DNA of 64,000 bases from Melieria omissa (GCA_963971225.1 OZ020268.1:37163848-37227847), one strand, 5' to 3'; positions 23,280 to 35,498 are shown, numbered from the stretch's first letter. Numbers and translations are program-made. The notes: generated by a model not told the origin, from the letters alone.

Positions 23280-24320
23280 TGAATGTTGTCCTTATATGGT
23301 TTAGTTGATTGAAAAGTTTCGAAAATTTGAGGTCAAAAGTAAGAATGTTGAAGGATTGAAAGGCCAAATGTAATTATTTAATAAATACAAACAAATTTTG
23401 GAATCACTAAAATAGCAAAATCAGATAAGGCAGTGCAAATTGTATGTTTAAAAAACATATACTGTCATTCAACAGGACCAGAACTTTGTCATCATATAGT
23501 TTAGTTGATCTAAAAGTTTCTAAAGTTGAAGACTAATATGAGAAAGTTGAACAGCTGGAAACAAATTATATGTTTAGAAAAATTCATTTGGACCAGAACT
23601 TTGTCGCCATATGGCTTAATTCATCGAATAGTTTCAATAGTCTAAATCTTATTTGAAAAAGTTTAATAGTTTTAAGAATGGCCTGAAAAACAAAAATTTT
23701 GAAAAAATATTACAAGCACTTATAAACAAATCTTAACTAAAAAAACAAATCTTAATCATAAAAGGCTGTACAAATTTTATGTTTAAAATGCCGGCATTCA
23801 TTAGGAACAAAACTTTGTTTGGTTGATTAGCCGGCCTCGATAGCTCAGCGGGTAGCGCGCTGGCTTCTCATACCGAGCGCCCCGGGTTCGATTCCTGGCT
23901 TGGGCTGGAAAAAACACTTATCTACTTCTTTCGCTATCCACATGAAGGGAATGAGAATTACAAGAATCGGCCCGGTTAGAGGCCTAAGTGTGTCTCATAC
24001 AGAGGCAGCCACCACAACCTAACCTAACCTTGGTTGATTCAAAAGTTTCTAAAATTAAAAACATAGTATGAAAAAATTTAACAGTTTGTCAAATGGTCCG
24101 AAAAAGTGCTACAAAACCTTACATGTAAAAAAAAAATTTCAAAAACACTATACAAAAAATTATTTGAAATTATTGCTGATTATGTAAAATTAGATAAGCA
24201 GAAAACTATTTTATATTTATAAAAATTCTGGCATTCATTGAGATCAGAACTTTGTCCTGTCCTTTGTCCTTTAATTGATCCAAAAGTTTCTAAAGTTGAA
24301 GCTCTAATATGAGAAAGATC
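23280..24320. repeat. Degenerate tandem array (~105-230 bp units)
   Basis: Five diverged units share 'ac.ttgtc...atatggtttagttgat..aaaagtttc.aa..ttgaa', with cores near 23295, 23490, 23597, 23812 and 24250. The fourth unit is split by the SINE at 23829-24029; removing the SINE and one target copy restores a spacing of about 227 bp to the next core. No coding capacity is seen. Confidence 0.65.
23829..24029 (+). mobile_element. tRNA-derived SINE with CCTAACCT tail
   Basis: The 201 bp element has a tRNA-like head with an RNA polymerase III A box (tagctcagcgggt) and B box (ggttcgattcc) at tRNA spacing. A tRNA-unrelated body of about 120 bp follows, and the 3' end is gccaccacaacctaaccta. It is flanked by a perfect 10-bp duplication, ttggttgatt, at 23819-23828 and 24030-24039, showing insertion by target-primed reverse transcription into the tandem array around it. 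It is not a functional tRNA gene: the acceptor arms pair poorly and there is no terminator right after the tRNA-like part. The tail is shared with the retroposon at 62013-62153 and resembles that of the LINE fragment at 47676-47975. Confidence 0.92.
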
Positions 24321-24552
24321 AATAGTTTGTTAAATGGTCCGAAATATACTCAAAGCCGCACAATTAGAAAACATACAAACACTAAAAAAGTTAAATTCTT
24401 TGAAATTTTGGCCGTCAAAGAATCCCAATTGTGATTAGTTTACTTTATTTGATCCATCGTGCTATGCAACGAAGTATCAAAAATTGCTCAAACCAAACAA
24501 TTATATGTCGATTGCAATTATGTTCCAAATGGGGAGTTTCGACAATACATAC

Positions 24553-24694
24553 CAGAGGCGGATTCAGAAAAATATTTTGGGGGGGTTTCAAAAAGTAATT
24601 TTTTAATATTCATAAAATTATTTTTAATTTGTTTGCAGTTTTAAAGTCTACGCTCATATTTCGGGGGGTTTCAACCCCCCAATCCCACCCACTG
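24553..24694 (+). mobile_element. hAT-type MITE with CAG...CTG ends, copy 3
   Basis: The 142 bp copy begins CAGAGGCGGATTCAGAAA and ends ..CCCACCCACTG. It is flanked by a perfect 8-bp duplication, atacatac, at 24545-24552 and 24695-24702. An 8-bp duplication with CAG/CTG ends places the family with hAT transposons. It is the youngest of the three copies by target-site preservation. Confidence 0.9.
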
Positions 24695-24702
24695 ATACAT
24701 AC

Positions 24703-26229
24703 TGATTTTTGCTTTGTGGAAATGCAAAAGTTGACAACTCCACAACTCCGATTGTATGGGAGACGCTCTCTGGTGGCGAATTTCTGAACCCTTTATTAAT
24801 TTTGTATTTTTTATACTAAAAAATGTTGCAGATCGTCCAGTTTTGTATGGCAGCCCCCTTAAGATTTGGAGATAGCGGGTAGGTATGTTTGAAAGAAACA
24901 TTCGGAAGAGAAAATAAATGAGTACCGGTCTTACATTTGACACATCTGGGACCAACCTGTGAGCAGATGGAGCCTATTCTATAAAAACCATCATTTTGTG
25001 TGGGAGACCCATTAAGGGTTAAAGATAGGGTATAAAAATGTTTGAAAGAAATGTTCAGTATGGAAAACTAGAGAGAGTCCGTCATATATTTTAACCCTCT
25101 AAGTGCCCTCTTCTGAACAGCTGTGGTGCAATTTGTCGCATTTTCCAGCTTTTTTGTGAACTTTGACCTCGATGCGACGCCATTTAATCTCACCCTAGCC
25201 CCAAAATTTTTTGGCTCATGCACTTCTTCCCAAACCGCATAAAATGAGAGGTTCTTCAGTATCGAGAACTCATTATTAAGAATCTCCATACAACACTAAA
25301 TCATGTCTAATGCACATACACACATATCATAGTACAAAATTTGTACTAAAAACTCCAATGAGTAGATAACTAAGGTAAACAATTGTTATGATAAAAATGT
25401 TTATGATTTGTTTTGACTAAACTTTATTTTTATTTACCATCATTACTCATTCTCAACAAAATAGTCGACAGTCTTGTCAAAAGCGTAACACTAACAAGCC
25501 AGATGTTAAAATCATTAAATAATTAACATAAACTTTATTGAATAGTTTTTTACATTTGATGTGAAACGATTTAAAAGTTCACGTTGCAACTCGGCGCGGT
25601 AAAGCAAAGTTGTTCACAGTGCAAAATCGACAGCGACGGCACGAAGCGTTATGTAAGATTCTCTTAATAAATGGATGTAAATATGTAAGTAAATAAGGTT
25701 TGAATAAATTTTGCAGATTATAATTTTAAACGTTACTCAATAATAAATTAAACATCACAACAAGCCCTTGAAACCTTCAAGTGTACTTGTCGAGTCGGTA
25801 AATTGCCTACTTAACTTATAAATAACTAACTTGGCTAACTTATAAATAAAACATTTTAAAAAGCTGTCAGCATACTTTTCACAACCAGCGGGTTTTCCAA
25901 AGCTACAATAAGTAAAACAAAATATACAAGAAGGCAAAAACAAACCTTAACACGACTGGATCAAATTGCGCAAAAGAGGAACGATGCTTTATTGTGCCAG
26001 ACTTTGTTGTGACAAGAAGATAAGAACAATTAAAAAAAATTAGTACAATGACATGGCGCAGTTGCGGGAGTAAAAAAAAACAAAAATCTGTCATTATATG
26101 GGCGCACAAATTTCAAACTGGCAGATGGATTACAAAGCTACAGCCAGAGATAGGGATGGCAAATCGGTCGACTGCAGCTAACATAACTTTTACATCAACT
26201 AGGATGTTTATTTTTAGGAAGGTGAAAAC
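24703..26229. other. Intergenic, no recognised gene
   Basis: Around 24840-25060 a diverged duplicate of 'tatggcagccccctta' / 'gtgggagacccattaa' plus 'atgtttgaaagaaa..ttc' is visible about 150 bp apart. Otherwise I see only AT-rich DNA and chance frames. Confidence 0.4.
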
Positions 26230-26233
26230 TTAA

Positions 26234-26549
26234 CCCTGTAGAGAACTATAGGTTTTTACTGGCGCAGGTTAAATTTTAAATCTATCTTTCTAGGGTTAAA
26301 CAGCATACAATTTTTTAGATCTCACTTTTCTTAGTTTTGTCTTCTTCTTCATTACTATGTGAATATTTAGTATTCAAAACGTATTCTCTTCTTTAGACTC
26401 AAATATTCAGTTTATCAATTTCGTATTATTCATAAAACTTCAAACTATTTTAGGGATCAACAAAAACATTTAATCTTGGAACCATTGAGGGTTGAGACGC
26501 CCACATAGTAGAGCGCATGTTTGCATAAGGCAACAAAATAGCGAAAGGA
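26234..26549 (-). mobile_element. TTAA-flanked MITE (piggyBac-type), copy 2, inverted
   Basis: Flanked by TTAA at 26230-26233 and 26550-26553. Read on the minus strand it starts with tcctttcgctattttgttgc, then 'aacatgc', 'aatacgaaattgataaactg' and 'tgaatattt', collinear with copy 1 (416-817). The distal end is more diverged (ccctgtagag on the plus strand). It is a 316 bp non-autonomous element. Confidence 0.75.
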
Positions 26550-26924
26550 TTAAAGAAAACGTAGAACAATAAAATGTATTACAAATATTTAAAATATCAA
26601 AGTTGGTTAACCTTAGAACTCTTCTCTGCTATTTTACAAATTTCGCATTTTCAGCTTTCGGTCTGTACGGTCCAGTGTATTTTCTCTAAACAAGATCATA
26701 GTACAGAAACTTAATATTTTGAATAAATATTTGACAAATGAACTTATTACTTGTGGATAGTAAGAAATATTTTTACATTTTTATAGGTGAAAATAGTCAA
26801 AAAATGGATTTATTATATCTGAAAAAGATGGAGGAATTGAACCACCACTTCGGTCCTGTTTGTATGGGCCACGATCATTGAATATGAACTAACAACGAGC
26901 TGTATGATCTGTTTGAAGACATGG

Positions 26925-27150
26925 ACATGGACATCCTGCCGGTACTTGTTGCCTGTTTTGGCCATGTCTCCCGTATGGACGATAAAGCTGCGACAAAAAT
27001 TATGTTCGATGCGGTAGTTGGAGGTCAACTTTATCTTCGGTCGAAGGACCAAGTTGAGGAAGCCCTATCATCACTTGGTGTGACCAACTGGAGAACAGAG
27101 ACACAACAGAGGCGCCTGAAAAGAACTTTTGCGACAAACAGTCACTCGGT
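26925..27150 (+). pseudogene. RTE/CR1-type LINE C-terminal remnant
   Basis: A plus-strand frame reads CFGHVSRMDDKAATKIMFDA and then KDQVEEALSSLGVTNWRTET. This matches the widespread 'GHV.RMDD.R..K.....' to 'W.D.V..DL..LGV.NWR..A.DR..W' block that follows the RT domain in RTE-like and related LINEs. The RSRGRP-type segment between them is deleted. No RT core is intact upstream; a stop lies shortly after. Confidence 0.6.
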
Positions 27151-27289
27151 GAAAGGTTGTTATGGCCAGTTAAGTACGCAAGTAAGTATTTCTGACAAAT
27201 TACCACTTCATCAGTTTCTGACGTATTGGATTCAGTTAGTCAGTGTCAGTTTCGGTGTCTTTCAATATTGTTTTATTTATTTATATTAA

Positions 27290-28243
27290 CAAAAAAAATA
27301 TAATTTCATTTAAGAATTGGGAAAGTTAGCTCTTAGGGCTCTTGGCATGAAAATGAAAAATTAAGTACTCCTTATTTTTGACTAATAATCAACTCAGCCC
27401 CATATTTTAAATTTGTTTGCTCTATCTGGCTGTATCTTTCAATCTTGTCTTAAATACATGAATTATTAGTTATTTATTACTGTGACTTAGCATTGCCTGA
27501 CAAGAAATAATGGAACGGTGAAGTCGATCTTCAACTGAGCTATTTTGAGAAACCACTTTTTTATTGAATTGTTTCTTCAAAAAATTGAAGCATTCAACCG
27601 ATCTATGGGCTAAAGAACAATTTTGTTGAAACCGCATTTATTTTCGATCATTGTTTTCCATATTTTCAAATCAAAACTTGTTAATCAAGGTCCACAAATG
27701 TGATATATTGGCGCCAGTCTAGCTTAGGTCAGATTAAAGTGCCTGCTGAAACATTTGAAAGACACCATTAGTCCTCAAAATGTGCCAGTTGTGACACCAC
27801 AAGCAAAGAGTGATTTATCTAACAAACAAATTTACTTTTTGAATAATGGCCCAAACGCATTCAAGACGACAGCGACACGGTCACACAACTACAAAATTTC
27901 AACTTCAACTACATGACAACAATAAAAGCGGCAGCAACATCATTCCAGTCATATTTTTGAACTCCTAAACACACACATTTTAAAGTGCTATCGCACTCAC
28001 TTTATTAAGCATTCGTCTATATCCATTTTATCATTGTACAGTAAATTTTAAATAAATGACAATGTGTAATAAATTTTTTGAACCAGTAATTTTTAACTGA
28101 TTTATTTTTTTAATTTTTTTTTTTTTTTAATTTTTATTTTTAATTTTTAATTGTGGTTCAATGCACACCGAAAAATTTAGAAAAAATTCATTAAAAATAT
28201 CTGATGTCAATTGCTTTAGTTTTGTCACCTACGAAATAGAGAA
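27290..28243. other. Intergenic, no recognised feature
   Basis: AT-rich sequence ending in a long T-rich low-complexity run at about 28095-28155. I see no genes or clear transposon ends. Confidence 0.4.
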
Positions 28244-28245
28244 TA

Positions 28246-28483
28246 CAGTCGTGTCTGGGTATAGTGAACCCCCTATATAGTGAACACCTCGATATAGTGA
28301 ACACCCAAATTTTGACATCGAGCCTCTAAATATAGAAACAAATTTTCAAGCAAAAAACAAAAAGTGTATTTTAAGCAAATAAAACGAGTTTTTGAACAAA
28401 AATGTTAACCTTGATATAGTGAACAACCTCAATACAGTGAACAGGCCTTGCAATAATTAGTTCACTATATCCAGACACCACTG
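28246..28483. mobile_element. TA-flanked pogo/Tigger-like MITE
   Basis: The 238 bp element begins CAGTCGTGTCTGGGTATAGT and ends with its near-perfect inverse (ends ..CCAGACACCACTG), flanked by TA at 28244-28245 and 28484-28485. Inside each end the word 'tatagtgaac' is repeated, four or more times in total. CAGTNGTGTC-type termini with TA duplication are typical of pogo/Tigger elements. There is no transposase ORF. Confidence 0.85.
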
Positions 28484-28485
28484 TA

Positions 28486-30715
28486 GTTCTTTTTTTGGCG
28501 ACAACGACAACTGTATTCGATGTTCGTGTAGTCGTGGTTTTGTCAAAATAATCGTTTCCATACGAAAGTTCTGATTCTATATTTTCACAGATGCAGTCGT
28601 ATCGCTGCCATTGTCTATGTGTTGTGGGCATAAAAACAATAAATAAAAATAATAATAAAGAAGAAACTCTTTGATGTTCACTAACCTGAGGTTATTATGC
28701 AACTTGTTGCAGAAGGAAGAGCCTACGGATTCCCATCTTTGTCTAAAGAAACCCAAGCAGTGGCAGAGATGGTGGCTTATAGTCAATTTGTTTACCTATT
28801 TTCTATGATTACTACGCACTCAGCGGAAAAGGATTTATCCACTAAGAGGCGGCAACTTTAACCCAGAAGAAGATCATGAACTTAAAACCCAAAGAGTGAC
28901 TAAATTAATCAAACAAGCGTCAACTTGGAGGGTTAAATTAAGGCTTACATAACAGATCAATACCGTGCGGTGCTTAATAGCCTCAAACAATAATAATAAC
29001 AACAAAATCTCTTCCTCTTCTTTATTTTAGCAACTGCGGCAAGCGTCAGTCTAATTTTGAAAAAGTATAGAGCGATGATACCCAACGAAAGAGTAAATTT
29101 GTTTTGAACAGAATGGTTCTTCTAGTATCTTTTCTAGGCCTGTCTCAGTCCAAAAAATTTCAAATGTAGCTTCTCTAACTCCCCCAACACTCAATTGGCG
29201 AATGTTTGACGCATTCCACAATCACGTGGCATTAGATTTGGCCGAATGTAATTTCATATATGTTCAATTAGGGCCAAAACCATAGCACCAACTTATCTTA
29301 GGCAATTAAGGGTTGAAATGTTATAAAACAAATGCAAATATTAAAGCGCCCACGCTGAATTGCACCAACGAAATGATGTGGAAATTGCTTTTATTGCCTG
29401 TATAACTGTCAAGTCATCGTCGCCGGAGCAAAATTTGTAATTTAAAACAAACAGTTTTATGCACAATTCTCTTCTTCATGCCGCCCCAGCGAATCTGCTC
29501 ATTCATTGCACACTCGCTGATAAACGTATTTGAATTTAAGCGTAATGCAGCTTGCGGTGTGTTGAGTTTTTAGCGGCGTGCAACAACCTTTCGATCTTAA
29601 CTTTTATCTTTGCAAGCATTATACATTTATTAATGCCTACTAACTAATTACAATTGCTGACTATGATAAAACAAAAAACAACAATTCGACACATCATCGT
29701 CGAACACGTTTTGAGCTACGAAAGGTGAAGAGGTTCACAAAAGCAGCAGTGGAATATTTATAATGAAGAATATTAAAAAAAAACACTAAGTTATGTGTCA
29801 ACTTTTGTTAACTTCGCTTATCGGGATCATCAATCAAAAGTCAGCGACATTAGTGAGCGGTGTGTCTTAACTGTAAACTAAGTCCTGGACTTTGAGGTTA
29901 ATAAAACATAACCAAAAACAAAGCCAATAAAACTTCAAGCAAGCAAAACAAATGTAAACAAATTCAGACAACGAGTGCAATGAGTAATTGACAGCCAAAA
30001 AGTTTTTTTTTGCATGCGCAAATATTTCAATGTGTCGCAAATACATATTTCCAATGGCTAACGTGGCGTATGATTGATTAGGAATTTGCAGTTCGTTTCG
30101 TGTGTTTTGAAATGTCTGAACTTTATGTTAAGAATTACATGTAATTATGAATTATCAAGAAAAGGATCGATGACAAATTGTTAGAAAAATAATTCTTATA
30201 GATCAGAGTGCACTGAGTTTTAAAAAGCTCAATCTTAGTGACCCTCAGAGTTATTGCTTTTATCAGTTATGGAGAAATAAACTTTAAAAACATTTTAAAT
30301 TTAAAATGTATAAAATAAAATTTTAAAAAAATTTCGAAAAATAAAATAAAAATTTATTAAATTTATAAAATCCATAAAATACAATTTAAAAAAATTGCAA
30401 AACCATTTAATTATCGCAGCCTTCCAGCATCGATTAAGTTGCACAAAAAAATTACTCACCATTTTGTTGTAAAAATTTAATCCTTATTTTACTGCAAAAT
30501 AATATCCTTCTTACTTTGAATACTTTGTTTTATGTGTAAAATAATTTTTTAACAACAACAACAACAAAAATTCATTAGGCACTTAAACGATGCACAAAAT
30601 GCTTGAAAATTGTATACACTTTCATTTTTTTTAATCACATTCACCGGCACTGCTCTTTGATTCGTGAACGATATTCAAAATTTACAACAACAAATCCACT
30701 TGTGCAACTTAGTTA
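28486..30715. other. Intergenic, no recognised gene
   Basis: Mostly AT-rich sequence with scattered short frames. A GATA-like 'cgcttatcgggatcatcaat' lies near 29815 and an ACA-rich run near 30552-30567. No protein, RNA gene or transposon terminus could be supported. Confidence 0.4.
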
Positions 30716-30719
30716 TGCG

Positions 30720-31400
30720 CCAACTTCACTGCGCTGTTTTTTTTTTCTGAGGGCTCCTCCGCACGGCGCATGAAATTTTGCGCACTGGCAAACGTTTCAC
30801 TATTCTAAACGCGAATCCATCGATAAACTGTCGATGGTGTCGAACCTGAAACGCCACAGCGCCATTGCCTTTGCCGCCGCCTCCAATGCGCCGCATTGCT
30901 GTGAGCGCTGTGCCGCGCCGCGCTCCAGCGTTGCGCCGACCTGCGCACCAATACACCGCAAACACATCGACGACGCCAATCAGCAACGGCGCACTGCCAC
31001 ACTGGCAGCTCTCCGTAATCGCTCTACGACGCGGCGCTATCATTATCGCGACACAATTATAAAACGATCCACACCTGTCCCCGCATACTCGCACTGCGAC
31101 TCCTCGATACTGGCGCGCGTCGCTTCGGCCGCAAGTTCACCATTGGTGTGACTCGCATGTTTGCGGTTGCCAAATCATGTTTCGTTATCATTGTCGGCTA
31201 AAACTTTAAAAAGCCAACATACACGAAATATGAACGCCAACTCGCGACTGGAAGCCTGCGAACACACACACACACAACGCCATCCACCTTTGCGAAATGT
31301 CTGATAAGCGAATGTTATCAGTGCCAAGGAGAGCGTGGAGGCGTCGAGCGGTGAGCGTGCGCCGCTGAGTATGCGCTTTAAATTTCTTTTGCATTGAAAA
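30720..31400. promoter_or_regulatory. GC-rich island, possible promoter
   Basis: GC content jumps over 30750-31170, giving open frames on both strands (for example 30834-31151 plus and 30726-31094 minus) with no recognisable protein. The island holds an inverted pair 'catcgat' / 'atcgatg' near 30816-30835 (DRE-like half sites) and further out 'gataagcgaatgttatcag' near 31299. This suggests a promoter or CpG-rich 5' region of an unseen transcript rather than coding DNA. Confidence 0.3.
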
Positions 31401-32500
31401 GATTGTTGCGTCCAGATACGACGACATTGTGAATGACTCGATTAGCTTGAAGCGGAACAGCTTAACAGGTGAGAACGCCTTGCATGGTAGGGATACGACA
31501 AAAAAAAATCCCCAATAATTATCAACAAATTGTATGAGTCCATCATGGCATACGTCATAGCATAGCAATTAAAATAGTATTTCTTATAAAACCAATTGAG
31601 ATAAATTTTTAATCAAAAAATAATAGAAATATTTAGGGAGTTTGCGCATTTCAGCCCAATGTCCATTAAATAAGTTAGATCAACTAAAAATTATCATGGT
31701 TGAATTATTAATTTTGTTTTATGATAGCACATGAATCAACTTTTAAGGATATGTTAGAGAATACTGAAAGCAAAGTTTATCTCTCATCGAGAATCTTTGA
31801 TCTGCATTACTACAATAAACTTCCTACTGGCATATTTGAATGTAAGACAATGCAAATATTACCAAATTCTTTATAGATTATAATTGATGCAGTACAAAAT
31901 CTTGTCTTTCGTCTTTGATGTACTCCGTGATGTTGATCAAGTATTGTTAATCAATTATTACTTCATTTTCAATTGCTTTTGTTTTTAATTTTTCGTTAGC
32001 AATTAATATGTGGCCACAAGTACTAAAGACTTACATTTGTCAATAATCAAGCATTAATTTTTACAACTCTTGTAAAATTGTCAAAAATTTCTAACCACGA
32101 ATCCACGAAAACAGAAGCAAAAGCATTACTTGGACACAATGAAAACGTGTACAATATTAATTAATGCCTTCAATAAAATCCCTTATATGCGTAGTATCAC
32201 ATTTTTAGCCAGTAGTGACAAAGCGATAACGCGTAATTGCATCTTATCTTTATTGCAAGCACACGTAAAAAATTTCAACTTGATATTGAAAACAAACAGT
32301 CTGCTATTACATTGTGTAAGTCGTCATTTTATTTTATTTTTTGCATTATTTGGGCCCTCGCGTACAGCCTGGGGCCCATTAGCAAATTTCAGCAAACCAT
32401 AGCATATCACTTGTGCATTGGCAGCAACACATACAAGTCTTTCATAAAAAAATCATACATATCCCTAGAATTCTTGCACTTATAAACTGATATTTTATCA
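31400..32500. other. Intergenic 3' flank of NELF-D, no recognised feature
   Basis: AT-rich sequence between the GC-rich island and the candidate last exon of NELF-D. I see no motif-bearing frame or repeat end. Confidence 0.4.
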
Positions 32501-32501
32501 C

Positions 32502-34751
32502 TTATTTCAAGTATGCCTTGCATTGCGTGCAGATTTTTGTCAACACTTTGAAGTTGCACGCATGCCGGTCGGACTGAATCATACGCGCATAGGTTACAAT
32601 TCAGTTTGAGTTTTGTGCAAACATGAGCAGGTAATTAAATTTATATTTATAAAAACTTGTCAGATAAAGAATTACGCCACGTGTCGCTGCTTTAATGTAC
32701 AATGCGCGATATGGTTAAGTCAGTGGAAGCATTAACTGTAGGCTCTGAATACTGGCAGCTATACGGTGGTGTAGCGCGCCTTGCAGTGCACTGTAATTGC
32801 AGATAAATAAAATGCATCGAAACATTAAATCGCAGTTAATTTATGTTAATTTTAGCGTCACGTACCTATGAACTCCGATACGGGGTCGTTGTCACCTTCG
32901 CCGCGCATCGTGCCCGTAATTTCCTCATTCTCCACCATGGGCAGAAAGAGTTGCACAAACTCGGGCGAGTAGGGCGGCGTTATTGTTTCCAGCACTTCGG
33001 TAACGAAATAGCGAATCAGCGAGATGTCGGTGTCGCCCTTGGCGCAGCACTGCTTAATGTACTTCACCACGGGCACAACGCAGCCGCGTGTCAGCAAATT
33101 CACCATACGATCGAGTAGCATTTTCTTCATTTCCAGCTGCACCAGAATTTCCAGCTCATCCTGCTTCGACTCGAACAGCCGTATGAGCAGGCGCAATATT
33201 TGCTGATGCAGTGTGGGATGCACCGCCGCCACTTCGTCGAGTATGGCCAAATGTGTGGGACAACTGTCGGTGGATAGTTTAAAGTAGGACGGCTCGGTCA
33301 CGGTATTTTCGATCCAACGTATCACACCAACGCCGACAACTGGGTACCTGTGAATTTCAGTGAATGTGTGGGTGTAAAGCGAACGACTGCTTATGTTGCT
33401 TACTTGATGCAATTGTAAAGCGCCTGCAGTTCGGCAATCAGTTCCGTGGAGCCTTTGTTTACATTGCAAATTGCATGGACCTTTTCGATGGCCTGTATGG
33501 TGCTCTTCAGCTCGTCCTTGTTCAGCACGCGCTCAGTCATTGGACGCTTTTTGGCGGGCGTGTCCACCACCGAGGCGGCATAAGCGAGCAGGTACACGTA
33601 CTTGGATTTGTGTTCCGGGTTGATTTTCACGCCGGCCTTGAACAGTGAGTCGACCAGCAACTCCAGAAATTGAGGATTGCGTATGAGATCGATTGGTGGC
33701 GGGTCGGCCGCCGAGTAGTTTCGATACAGCACCGTAATGTCTGCAGGATTGAGCGTGTTGCGCGACAGCATTGACGACAAAGCCTGACAAGCCTGCGGAT
33801 AGGTTGCGGAGCCATTCAAGGCCATTGTAATGGGCGTGACATTCTGATTGCTAAAATCAATGAGGAAATCAAGAAAGCGTTAAACGCATTGTTCGCATAA
33901 CATGCAACTCACTTTTGCAGCGCATATTTGGTGATCTCTTGCGACAGACGCTTCATATTGAAGCCGCCCTTGGGTTCCTGACTCAGCACCTGGATCAGCA
34001 CCTGCGAGTACACGTACGTGTGCTGACCGTGGCACACCATGCGCGCGCATTCCTGTATGGCGCCCTGAATGTCTTCCGGATTGCTGAGAAATTTCGTTAT
34101 CGACGTCTTTAGTACGCGCGAAAACACTTCAATCTGCTGCGCTGCTGTCGAAATGGACGTTATCTCACTCTGAAAGCCTGCGTCTGAAATCAGCTTTATG
34201 GTGAAATTCAGCATCAAACAGTCGGGATACTCCTCGGCCAGACGATAGATCAGCGAGCGCCACGTGTGATGATCAATCATCTCCGTCAGCCAGTCGGGCG
34301 TCTCGCCTTCCTCGGTGAATATGGTGTCGGCCTTCTTGGGATCGAACGTTTTCAGTATCATGTCCTTCAGATGGTTCTCCACCATGGCCTGCACGTCGGT
34401 CACCTTGACGCCGGCCAGTATCAGCCACTCGGCCAGCAGGTTGGCCATTTGCGCGACGGCCTTGTAGTTCTCCGACAGCATGGTGATGACCTCCTCCGGC
34501 GAGCCGCCCGACTGGAAGTAGCGCTTCAGCTGCGTAAATATGCCCGGCTCCATGATGTAGTCGGGCGTCAGGAATTTCTCCAGGCATTCTTGTATAGTTT
34601 CCTGCGCATTGTCCTCGGGCACGTCCTGCACGAGCAGAGCGAAGGGGTTAAGAATTTTTGCCAACATTGATTAACATATTTCGCACACCTCATCTTCGCC
34701 GGGTGCCTTCTGGCGGCCCTGCCAGCCCGCGTCCTCGTACTCCATTTCCAT
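32502..34751 (-). CDS. NELF-D: Negative elongation factor D (NELF-C/D, TH1)
   Basis: NELF-D is a core subunit of the nuclear NELF complex, which with DSIF holds RNA polymerase II in promoter-proximal pause. Exons: 34689-34751 (21 codons, acidic start ending GEDE), 33913-34625, 33404-33850, 32866-33347, and a tentative last exon 32502-32545. Introns of 63, 62 and 56 bp have GT-AG ends and consistent phases. Landmarks shared with human NELF-D include [15 protein letters not shown] near residue 36, [73 protein letters not shown] and [11 protein letters not shown] near the end. With the last exon the product is 582 residues, close to the 581 of human NELF-D. That exon (ending QCKAYLK) fits the family ending but uses a weak acceptor, so its start is the least certain boundary. 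Confidence 0.93.
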
Positions 34752-35498
34752 GTCGTTTGGTGGCCGCTGGGGACGCTGCTTTCAATTAAAATTGTTATTA
34801 GTTCACTAATTTTTAATCTTGTCTTAACTTTTATAAAGTTTGTTGCATTTGTAAACAATAAAATATTCACTTTGGTTTTGTTTCCTGCAGTTACTTTACC
34901 ACACTGTCAGACGGCGAATGAGGTTAAAGAGAAAATGCCAACAAAACGTCTGGGCTGGTGTTGCCACATAAAGAAATTTTACCTGTGGGATTGTGATTTT
35001 TTCGGATTGCTGGAAATGAGCGATTTTTGTAAGGCAAGTTAATTATGAGTAAAACTTGACATTATAAATAGTTGTTGTTTTGACTGATTAATCAGATATT
35101 GGTAAGAATTACCTTTTGGTAGGTCAAAACACTTTCAATGACATGCAATGCTACAGGATTTTGAACAATTTTTGTGTCTGAAGGCCACCAAGAAAATAAT
35201 TGTACGATTTTTAATAGTAATCCCAAAATTAATTAGTACCAAATAAAATAAATAATTGAGGTTTCAACAAATTTAGTTACAAAATCACTTTTACTACCAG
35301 AAATATCGCCATTTTCCATTCAATCAATCATTCCATTTTCCTTCAAAAACTACATAACATATCCGCTGATGTCTCAAAAAGCACACATAGGACTTGGGTA
35401 ATTTTTTACAAAATAAATTTCAAAACAACATAAAATTTGTTACGATAAAAAATAAAAGTCCCCAGAGCAAAAGTTGATAGAAATACTTAATACAAATA
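34752..35498. other. NELF-D upstream region
   Basis: This is the 5' flank of NELF-D on the minus strand, between its ATG at 34751 and the mariner-like element. It should contain the NELF-D promoter and 5' UTR. I could not place a TATA box or initiator with confidence. Confidence 0.35.

Noticed and set aside
23829..23905. A functional tRNA gene
   Set aside because: A and B boxes are good, but acceptor-stem pairing is poor, no T-run terminator follows, and the flanking 10-bp duplication plus body and tail show a SINE.
30834..31151. GC-rich ORF of 105 codons
   Set aside because: Both strands are open across the same island and neither translation resembles a protein family.
34266..34670. Plus-strand ORF opposite NELF-D
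   Set aside because: Antisense shadow of a well supported conserved exon.
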